Shown one piece after another: positions 56,121-64,000 of a DNA stretch of 64,000 nucleotides (position 1 is the first letter of the stretch; every line of letters begins with the position of its first letter). Under the pieces are notes generated by a model. The model was not told the origin of the DNA, made no database searches, and worked only from the letters and a program-made list of their open reading frames with translations. Source of the DNA: Dactylis glomerata. Taxonomy: Eukaryota; Streptophyta; Magnoliopsida; Poales; Poaceae. The DNA is taken from the NCBI GenBank assembly GCA_007115705.1, contig QXEO01000382.1:6911318-6975317 (forward strand), in the 5' to 3' direction. A program made the translations under genes and the position numbers.

Positions 56121-56855
56121 CTAATTATTAAGGTTAAGACGATCAACATGGCTATTGTACCCCTTTAGCTTCCAGAATCTCCTAGCTATCTCAAAGCCTA
56201 GGCGAGCGTCTAAAGCGGCATATTTTAGTTGGTTGAAGCTCAATGGAACTTTTTCCCAACCAAAAATTAGTTCATCTTCTTCATTATCTTCTTTTTCTTC
56301 TTCTTCTTCTTCTTCTTCCTTCTTCTTTTACTTCTTCTCCTTCTTCTTCTTGTCCTTCTTCTTGTTGTTGTCCCTCTTCTTCTTCTCAAGATGTGTCCCA
56401 ATAGTAGCATTGGCCAAATCATAGAGACTTGGCGTTAGCTTGCTAGTGGGGTTTGGGACAACTTGTTGAAGATCATATGCGGACGGAATAACAATTCCGT
56501 ATGGGCTTAGCTTGCGCAGATCATTGTCGATGGCGGCACCACAAAACTTGATGGTGGTGTCCTTCAAGAAGTCCTTGAGGAGTTGCGGCACGGCATTGGC
56601 CTTACAAATTTGAAAGACCAATATCTCGGACTCCACCGAGAGTTGAAGGACGGCGGCACGTTGAGGGCGCGCGTGAGTGGTGAACTCACAGTCCAAGCCC
56701 ACGCACTTGACCGGTGCGTCGTCGAGGAACCGGCGCTTGACCATGCCGATCCACTTCTCCACCCTCGAAGCACGGAGGGTCTCCGTGATGGTGAAGTTCA
56801 TCTCTTCGATGACCACGTAGTAGATCCGAGACCGGGGCCAATGTTGCTCCTCCAT
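56121..56855 (-). pseudogene. Werner-type (DEDDy) 3'-5' exonuclease gene, one stop in a Lys/Glu tract
   Basis: From ATG at 56855 (MEEQHWPRSRIYYVV) the frame shows the three exonuclease motifs: VGLDCEFTTHARP with the Asp-Glu pair, FCGAAIDNDLRKL with the second Asp, and, after a low-complexity tract, LKYAALDARLGFEIARRFW with the Tyr-x3-Asp. That is the DNA_pol_A_exo1/WRN-exonuclease fold. The tract is encoded by a (CTT)n repeat and contains a single in-frame TAA (56328-56330); the frame before and after it is otherwise open to TAG at 56121, 245 codons in all. Because the stop lies before motif III, the protein as it stands would lack the third metal-binding residue. It lies wholly inside the CACTA, so it is transposon cargo. 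The open frame upstream of 56855 looks like untranslated leader. Confidence 0.82.
56285..56352. repeat. (CTT)n microsatellite within the exonuclease frame
   Basis: Interrupted CTT repeats encode a run of Lys and Glu on the minus strand. The stop codon in the exonuclease pseudogene lies in this tract, which is prone to slippage. Confidence 0.9.
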
Positions 56856-57401
56856 TGTCGCCGAGGGAGAGCTCGCGGGCGCCGGCGGTAATGGTGATGT
56901 GTGGGAGTGATTTTGAGGAAGAAGAAGGCTAGATGTTTTGGGGAAGAAGATGATCAAATGTGAGTGATTTACATAGCGAAAGAGGGAGAAGATGAGAGGG
57001 CACGCCGGCGTGTGAATGCAGGCGAGTTCCAAGGCCACCGGTGCCGGTTCCCGATCAGCGCTCGTAATGTCGATCGGTATCGAAGCGTCGTCGATCGATA
57101 ACTGGCGCGAAGTGGGCGGTTCGTTTGAACGGGTGATTGGTTCCGGCTCGTGGCACGAACCGGGACTACCTTTAGTCCCGGTTGGTGCCACGAGCCGGGA
57201 CTAAAGGGCCATGGGGCATTAGTCCCGGCTGTTATATGAAACCGGGACTGAAGGTCCCTTTTGAACCGGGACTAATGCCCCCTGGCCCACATTTTCAAAT
57301 GAACCGGGACTGATGGACCCTTTAGCCGCGGATCGAATTTGGTCCGAGAGAAATGGGACGAATGGAAGCCCGTTTTTCCACTAGTGCGGGCTCCTCCGCA
57401 G

Positions 57402-57573
57402 TTTCCTGGCGATGATCAAGGAGCCGACTTTCGAAGAGAAGATGGAGGGATACAACGGAATACTATCAGGGGTCGGACATTTGGATACTCATCTCGTTGT
57501 CAATCTATACAAGCCCAACTCTCAGGAGCTTGAGAGACGGATCAGGGCGCAGTTTGGTACTAGTAAGAAATAG
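57402..57573 (+). other. Short open frame after the CACTA, possible exon remnant
   Basis: An acceptor-like CTCCTCCGCAG precedes a 57-codon frame containing MIKEPTFEEKMEGYNGI, HLDTHLVVNLYKPNSQELE and RAQFGTSKK before TAG. It reads like the end of a real protein, but I do not recognise the family. In the frame continuous with the CAF1-like gene, the same DNA gives only nine codons before a stop. Confidence 0.35.
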
Positions 57574-57879
57574 GTGGCGACCACCTCAAAGATCGTGTGC
57601 ACCTTCACTGATCCAGAAGAACAACAAGGCGTGAAGACTTCTCTGTTATCAAGATATGAGATATACTCTCTACAATCCATAATAAGTCATAAGTGTCACT
57701 GAGTATCAGAGGAAGTATACGATTTTTGCCACATGTTTGGGCAAGAACATAACCTGTGAGCTTTGCACGCAGTTTATAGGAACCAGGTTGCTGAACTCTT
57801 TGTACTGATGTCACACTATGAGTACGCACATTCCCTTTATCGACAGGGTTTTTTTTTTTATTGTGTGCATATCTTGATG

Positions 57880-58320
57880 TGTAGACTTGCCCTAGAAGTT
57901 AACATGCATTTTTTAATAATACACGTGTTAAATAATTTGGAAAATACTGTTATTTTTTGGAAATTTCAGATTTAGCGCGGTGTCGTGTTCCTGAAACACG
58001 ACCAGGACTAAATCGTGTTACAGAAACACGATAGATACTAATCGAGTTCCCGAAACACGATAGATCAGGACCTGTCGTGTTCTAGGAACTCGATTAGTAC
58101 CTATCTGAAACTTGATTAGTCTATTTGACTAATCGTTGACCAGCTAACAGGACTGATCGCGTTTCTGCACCACGATTAGTCCTGATCGTGTTCCAGGGAC
58201 ACGACACCGCGCTAGATCTGATTTTTTTTTAAAAAAATATTTTCCAAATTGATTAAAAAATGTATTATTAAATAAATCGCACTGAAGTTAAGTTGTTGTA
58301 GGGGCAGGTGTAATTGGTTT
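57880..58320. mobile_element. Fold-back element with CGTGTTTC palindromes
   Basis: The core 57973-58214 has inverted ends TAGCGCGGTGTCGTGTTC and GGGACACGACACCGCGCTA. Outside it the flanks still pair: TTTGGAAAATAC with ATATTTTCCAAA, and AATAATACA with TGTATTATT. Further out, TTGCCCTAGAAGTTAAC pairs weakly with GAAGTTAAGTTGTTGTAGGG in reverse. Within the core, CGTGTTTCTG/GAAACACG-like words recur several times in both orientations. No coding capacity and no clear target duplication. Confidence 0.7.
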
Positions 58321-58329
58321 GTTGGTATT

Positions 58330-61000
58330 ATTATATACCCTTCTTTATTAAAAAAATAAATATGTGTATTTCCATTTAGGCAAAAAAATTATATAATATC
58401 TAAGAGAAAAAATTTAAAAACAAAATATCTGATGAAAAAAGAACAATTGATGCCATTTAGTACTAGGCCTGGATGTTATAGAAATTTTGCATGTTTGCAT
58501 AACTTCATTTGCGTGTCACCAATTCTCTCGCAGTTTCTTTTTCCTCGCAATCTTCGTCCATTCATTGTACGTCGATGAGGTGACTGATATGATCAAAATG
58601 ACAGCTCATCCTTTTTCATAAGCATGAGTGACGACTAGTATAAATACAATCTGAACGAGCTAAATACATGGAAAACCGAAAACTTTTTTCTATTCAAAAA
58701 GTGCATCGATCTGTTGATAAGCATTCATAGTGGTATAAAGAGCCCAAAAAGTAATAAAAATTGGGGCACGCTAGGCGTCGGTCGTCTGATCCGGGGCCAG
58801 AAATCGGTCGTACCAGCACCGTCAGATCGCGATCCAGCGGGCGAGACAAGCCGCGATAGAATTTTACAGTTTAGCCCCTCGGTTTTTGCAAAAAAAAACC
58901 ACAATCTAAATGTAGGGGCAGATTTGTGTTGAAACTTATATTTTAACCCCTTACTTTTTATAAAACTAACTCGGGGTCCTAACCTTATCCACTCGATGGA
59001 TAGATTTGTTTTATATCTAGTATTACAATAAAAACTATAACCCTGTGTATACAAAATATATAATATTACAACAAATTATTTGCAACAAATTTCGAAAAAG
59101 CAATGTTAAAAAAATTGTCAACAACAACTAAGTTCTTGTAGATTGATTTGCAAGAAAAACTGCTAGTACTTTCGACAAAATATCACAAATAATTACAATA
59201 AAAACCTATTTACGACCATTAGGCACCCATATTTTGCTAAAAAGATTGGATTACAACAAATATCCATTTACAACAATACTTATTAATAAATTCACAAATA
59301 TGAGTGTTTGCAAAGATGTTTACAACAATAATTAACAATAAAATTCACCATTTTTCATAGTTTCAACATTTACATTTTTCATCGTAGGAAAATCACTTTG
59401 CCACAACTTTAGACTGTATTTTTAACAATATTCACCAATAAATACAACAAAAACAAAATAATAACATTTTCAATATCAAAACTTTGAAATCACTTTACAA
59501 CAAATTACAGAGATATTGTTAACAATAATAGCAAAGGAATCGAACAAATTACAAGTCGCCGGCTCTCACCAGGGTGTGCTCGTCGAGAGCACCACCGTGC
59601 CCTAGTAGTAGGAGGCGAGGCCGGTGGCTTGGGTTGCCTCCAGGTGGAAGATAGAGTCTGGCAGGATGCGGGTGAGGACAAAAAGGAGTCCGGCAAGCTC
59701 CACACCCCACGCATCACAGCTCCACTCGACCCCCTCCCTCCTCTCTCCATGCGACCGACGGATGCCCCTGCTCCAGAGAATGGGGAGAAGCTACGGCCAC
59801 TTGTTGGTAAGGAGCTACGCCGACATGCTCGCCGGATTCACCTGCTGAACCAGGTCTTGTGCACCCGCGGGAGGCCAGCGAGCGGTGGCGCTCGTGCATG
59901 ACACAAAATGGTCAGGAGGCTGGCGGCAGTGCTCAAGCAGCGCCGGGGGAGGGGTACGGCGCAACTCGCCCAGGTAGGAGTAGGGCGCGGTTCGACGGGT
60001 GGGGAGCAAGGTGGAATCACTGGGGAAGGAGTAGAGCGGCCTTCCGGGGGAAGTAGCAGTGCGGGAGTTGGGGAGGAGATTGAGCAAGAAGGGAATTATG
60101 TGGCCACGGTGAGGATAAGGTAAGGTGGGACCAAGCCACATCGCAGGTCGCGTTGCCACAGAGATAGTACCAATCGTTGGCGCGCGATCGGGCAACTGAT
60201 ACGAAGCATTTCGCATAAAAATTATAATAAGTCTGTAGACCACCTAACAGCGATTAGAGAACTGGCATGTGCCGTCGTTCTCGCCCCTCCATCACCAGAG
60301 CCGGACAAGGCTTATCGTAGTAGTTGTTATAATAGACAAACGGGAAGTCGTCGTGCTAAGGCCCTAAAAGGTCACCTAAGATGAGAACTGTAGATCGAAA
60401 GAGCTGGATCCCAAGAGATTTGCCAGACGCACAACTCCAAAGCCCTCCTCCGGTGCTAGACGCATCATTAGAGTGAGGATACGGCGTGGAGGCCTTATTC
60501 TAAACTTAAGATGTAGGCACCTAATAGCTCTGGTTTTAGACGCTTTTTATGTGAGGTTTTCTACTTGATTTTATTCGGTTTCGATGGTTTTCAGGTTTGA
60601 ACTAACACAATTATCATGAAAACAAAGAAACCATGTTTTGCATTTTGAATTTCAGGTGTTGATCATCCTAGGAAGGAGTAGAGGCATTTTTGAGCTATTT
60701 GAAGGAAAACAAGAAAATTTGCAAATTGGAAGAATTCCATTCGAAGCCTACAGAACATTTGGCGACCACTCGTATGGCCGCAGCCCGCCCGTACGTCCCG
60801 GTCGTACCATGTGATGTCGCCTTTGTCTCATCAAAAGAGAGAACTTATATGAAGGAGGCATACGCGAGAACAGACCAGAACAGCCGGAATTCATTCGAGA
60901 TCAGAGAAGAAGAGATCTGGAGGAGAAGAAGCCTAGCCTCGATCCGATCTGTGATCTCCGTCCTCTTGATCCACCAGTCCAACATCATTCCACTTATACT
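58330..61000. other. No gene recognised; CAA-rich and GC-rich blocks
   Basis: 58330-58780 is AT-rich. 59050-59530 is built of loosely repeated ACAACAAATT/TACAACAATA words. 59560-60130 is GC-rich, with overlapping open frames in several phases and no domain. 60240-61000 looks like retroelement-derived non-coding sequence. I cannot define borders for any element here. Confidence 0.4.

Positions 61001-61045
<45 letters not shown>
61001..61045. repeat. (AGAT)n(AG)n compound microsatellite
   Basis: Three to four AGAT units followed by about 15 AG units. A likely length-polymorphic marker. Confidence 0.97.
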
Positions 61046-61047
<2 letters not shown>

Positions 61048-61536
61048 CAAGCTTCTAAGATTAGGGTTTGATACCTCTATTCATACTTTGATTCGAATTT
61101 GGTTTGATCATCATTTCTTTGTGGAGAACTATGGTAATATTGAGATGAACCCTATTTGTCTCATGATGATTCTCTTGTGTATTTTCTCTCTCGTGTGCGA
61201 TTAATTCCCCCCACGCGTGGGAGATGTAGGGGATCAGTGAGACAGTGATTATGTGATGTGCCAATTTCTATTTGCATCTATTTGTGGCTATGATTGTTAT
61301 TATTATCAATGGATTGACTGTTGTGATATTCCAAATGCTTGTTGTCTAATTTAAGGTCTCAGAAATCATGATCTGAAGAACCCCACAACGTGATCTCATC
61401 CTCTAGGACTTCTGCGAACTTCGAGTGACACGTCAGACCTCAAAGTTGACTTAGTATGATTTGGGGATAACAAGGAGCCACCAAACTCATTGCATTTATC
61501 AGGCATAATGACCTTAATTGTTGACGTGTGACCATT

Positions 61537-62000
61537 CACTAGAAGAAAAGTGCCCATCTACCACGACTGGCTCTTTCGGCTGTTGCTGAAGTCCCTCCTT
61601 CTACCACGATTTTGGTCGGTTTCGTGGTAGATGAAAAAACTTTTTTTCTCATTTCAGTGGCCCTCTACTGCCACACGGATTTGAGCAAATCGTGGTAGAT
61701 GGTCGTTCGGTGCATGGCAGATGTCATTTTATCTATTGTGTGTCCGATTTTGGACTCTAATTGAGCTTTATTCTATCGAGTAGCCACCCATACACATGAC
61801 AAAGACGTTTGATGTGACCCACGTCGATTACACATGGCAGAGTTCATTTGCCATCGGGCTTGCTGATGTGTGTGGTTCATCGTGTACCTGAACATGGCAG
61901 AGGCTTTGCCGTGTATCAGACTACCTCTGCCGTGTCTGTTTACCACATGGCAAAGCTTCATTTTGTGAAAGTGGTACATATGCACTCTAAAATCTAGTAG
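61537..62000. mobile_element. Left end of a second CACTA element
   Basis: Starts CACTAGAAGAAAAGTGCCC, followed by subterminal repeats in both orientations: TCTACCACGA, TCGTGGTAGATG, CATGGCAGAG and GCCGTGT. No matching right end is visible before the LTR at 62266, so the element is truncated or interrupted. A CTAGTAGAAGAAAGG near 61995 in direct orientation may be another relic. Confidence 0.6.
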
Positions 62001-62265
62001 AAGAAAGGTCTACAAAATGTACAGTGCTGAACCATCCGATTTAAAGAAGAACCAAAAATAATAGGAAGGAAACAGTGGTATCCCACTTAGATGAAGCTGG
62101 CTACACGAGGTTACAACTCGGATGTTACTCTTCCTTGGTCGCGCCCCTCTCCAACCGTAGACGTGCACGCCAAGTCTCCTCTTTCGCATCCAGCAAGTGG
62201 GCCTTGGTGACTGGGCTTCGTTGACTGGGCCTGGACACTAGGAGTGCAGTGGCCCTGTTACCATG
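62001..62265. other. Short spacer before the right-hand LTR, no gene
   Basis: Mixed sequence with no recognisable feature; the left flank of the partial LTR element. Confidence 0.5.
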
Positions 62266-62834
62266 TGACGAGGTTCTACCCCGGCAATGCCCATGTTTAA
62301 GGGCTTTCGAACTATGGAGCGCATTGTGGGACCTGGCGAACTCGACGGCGATCAGACGAAAGCAGAAGAACACAGGATTTTACCCAGGTTCGGCCCCTTT
62401 GGTAGGGTAAAGACCTACGTCCTACTTGTCTGACTTTTTATTGATGGGGTGGTGTTTGTGGTGGTGTTACAATGGTGGCGTAGATTGAATCTAGCAAAAG
62501 ACAGAGAGCTCTAATGTTTCGAGCGCTCCGGCGTGAGGTGGTCGTGAAAAGCATCTAGGGCTTCGAGACCTCCCTCCCAGCCTTTTATATGCGAAGGCTG
62601 GGTCTCAGGATTGTCTCTCAAGCCAAGTACAGATCGGATCGGTTCGAAAATAAAACCTAAGCGAAGACTAGTCCAACTTGAACTCTTCGAAGCCTTGCTT
62701 GCACGCCAAGTATCGCTCCTGGACCATGCTAGGCCGCTATCTTCATGGGCCTCGAGAGCTTTTCGACAGAGACTCTTCCTGGGCTGAAAACCAGGTAGGC
62801 GAATATCAGGGACCCATTTGTCATTCCTTCGTCA
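62266..62834 (-). repeat. 3' LTR of the right-hand element, diverged type
   Basis: 569 bp. Only the outer parts (the first ~140 bp and a short right end) match the 431-bp LTR at 39689; the middle is different sequence. The orientation is set by the polypurine tract at its right side. Confidence 0.8.
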
Positions 62835-64000
62835 GTAGCCCCCGAGTGCCTAGGATAGCCGAAGACTATGGCAGGGACTCTACCCCGAAAGCTTTCTTAA
62901 CTGCACCTGATATATTCGCCTAACCTGTGAAACCACAAAAGTATAGAGAATATTTGAATGATGTACTTAACAGATACGAAAAATTCGAGCAACGCTCATT
63001 CAGAGCCTCGAAAGTGCTAAGTCGGGTTTGCAGAGGGATACGCATAACCGGCCTGAGACTCATGCCGGGTCTCAGTTAATTGCATAGCTGCAAAAACATT
63101 CGGTTAGCTTACTCAGATTTGAGTCCCCCGACTCGAACCCGCGTGGGCTGGCGCTACCTCGACCCGAGCCGCGTTGGACTTACCAGGTCGAAGCCCATTT
63201 CATTATGAGGCACCCGATGCATCCATCGGTGCAAACTTCATACCAAAGGTATGGAAAATTTCTCGGCAGAGGGCCCTTGATATGAATACCGGGCCATCTG
63301 GTGTTACAAACCATGGACTTACCTTCGTATTTGACATACGGCATCCGAATTGGTATTTGCCACCAGAATCCGGGAATTTTGAGTGCGTATGTGAATGTGA
63401 AATTAGATTCGTGGGGCTAAAGCCACCCCGAATCATAAGCGTGGCACAACTGGCCCCGAGCTAAAAGTAACCTGGGAACTGCAGCCCATGGTTAATGATC
63501 GTATGGAGTGACGAAGTCATCACTCAGGTAAAATTCACAGCTCTTCTAGCTGGATCATGACTTGAGCGATAAAGTGGCGTTGCTAGCCAGATCGTGATTC
63601 AGAAGAATGCCAATCTTCGGCCGAAAGCCGAAACGTCACATCCTGCCCGAAGATGGGGGTGTAGGAGAATCGACATCCCCGGTCAAGGAATGCTCGGAGG
63701 CTCTGCTGGCCCATGACGAATAATTCAAGAGTGAGAACTCCCCCTCAAATCGCCAAAATGGTACCGATTAAAGCATCGAAACCTGTTTGAATGGCCATGC
63801 CAAGAAAACCACTCAAAAAACTCTGAAGGCTCGAAAGCATGGGAAAAAGCCACTCGAAAAGCAACACCTTCAAAAAAGGTTGGGCGGAAAAGCTTCGAGA
63901 CAAGAAACAACTCCGAAAGAGCTAGTCCCAAAGGACACGTACCTCGAAAATACTGGGGCCCAAGATCGAGTCCATCTCTTAACTCCTCGAGAAAACCGCT
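62266..64000 (-). mobile_element. Partial LTR retrotransposon related to the outer element
   Basis: The 3' LTR (62266-62834, TGACGAGG...CTTCGTCA) is followed by the same polypurine stretch (CTCGGGGGCTAC complement at 62835) as the element at 39689. The interior from about 62995 matches 40845-41120 closely (for example GTGCTAAGTCGGGTTTGCAG and CCGGCCTGAGACTCA). The element continues beyond the window. No coding domain is visible in the part present. Confidence 0.88.

Larger units (their letters stand above)
55291..57386. mobile_element. CACTA element inserted in the CAF1-like ORF, carrying an exonuclease gene
   Basis: The right end is ...GCCCGTTTTTCCACTAGTG (57386). Its complement, CACTAGTGGAAAAACGGGC, matches CACCGGTGGAATAAAGGTC at 55291, with two changes in the terminal five bases. 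CGG flanks both sides (55288-55290 and 57387-57389), the 3-bp duplication expected for CACTA. Subterminal repeats of the GTCCCGGTT/AACCGGGAC type crowd both ends (55350-55500 and 57120-57310). No transposase is present. The interior carries a Werner-type exonuclease gene on the minus strand. Confidence 0.9.

Noticed and set aside
56856..57191. N-terminal extension of the exonuclease frame to 57191
   Set aside because: It runs into CACTA subterminal repeats and lacks any conserved segment; the Met at 56855 is the likely start.
59505..60243. Overlapping open frames in the GC-rich block
   Set aside because: Open in several phases on both strands with no recognisable domain.

Overview
The window looks like nuclear DNA of a grass, most probably a Triticeae species (wheat, Aegilops or barley relative). 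The evidence is a cytosolic ADP-glucose pyrophosphorylase large-subunit gene with the 522-residue layout I associate with wheat and barley endosperm, several Stowaway MITEs with TA duplications, spliceosomal introns, and long nested LTR retrotransposons with TGGCGCC primer-binding sites. No database search was possible; element family names are therefore avoided and homologies are by recognition.

Layout. 0.4-3.0 kb: an intact MULE (Mutator-like) transposase on the minus strand, with tandem duplications behind its 5' side. 6.28-7.55 kb: a Pack-MULE with long inverted ends, a perfect 10-bp target duplication and a captured GC-rich gene fragment. 8.8-12.8 kb: MITEs, an inverted-repeat element and a LINE remnant. 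14.66-22.32 kb (+): an eight-exon auxilin-like J-domain gene. 23.35-27.96 kb (-): the AGPase large-subunit gene, 15 coding exons plus a non-coding first exon, convergent with the auxilin gene. 29.7-31.4 kb: a 5'-truncated LINE. 32.36-33.73 kb: a non-autonomous non-LTR element with an 8-bp duplication. 34.04-37.78 kb: a Helitron (3' end to the left) carrying a piece of a GRV2/RME-8-like gene. 39.69-52.12 kb: an LTR element without recognisable gag-pol, full of tandem arrays, into which a second LTR element (42.72-49.72 kb, 1592-bp LTRs) has jumped. 52.48-54.16 kb: a PIF/Harbinger element with only the Myb-like ORF1, broken by one stop. 54.60-55.30 kb (+): a CAF1-like (CCR4-NOT deadenylase family) ORF whose last codons and stop come from a CACTA element (55.29-57.39 kb). 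That CACTA carries a Werner-type 3'-5' exonuclease gene. 57.9-58.3 kb: a fold-back element. 61.5 kb: one end of another CACTA. 62.27-64.0 kb: the 3' LTR and part of the interior of a relative of the 39.7-52.1 kb element, running off the window.

Two genes are clearly resident and functional-looking: the auxilin-like gene (clathrin uncoating, Hsc70 co-chaperone) and the AGPase large subunit (rate-limiting step of starch synthesis). They share no pathway; the intergenic space between their stops is about 1 kb. The CAF1-like ORF is a third host gene, but it lacks a recognisable first catalytic motif. Everything from about 29.7 kb rightward is dominated by mobile DNA. The notable theme is gene capture: three superfamilies (MULE, Helitron, CACTA) each carry what looks like host-gene sequence, and in one case the transposon supplies the end of a host reading frame.
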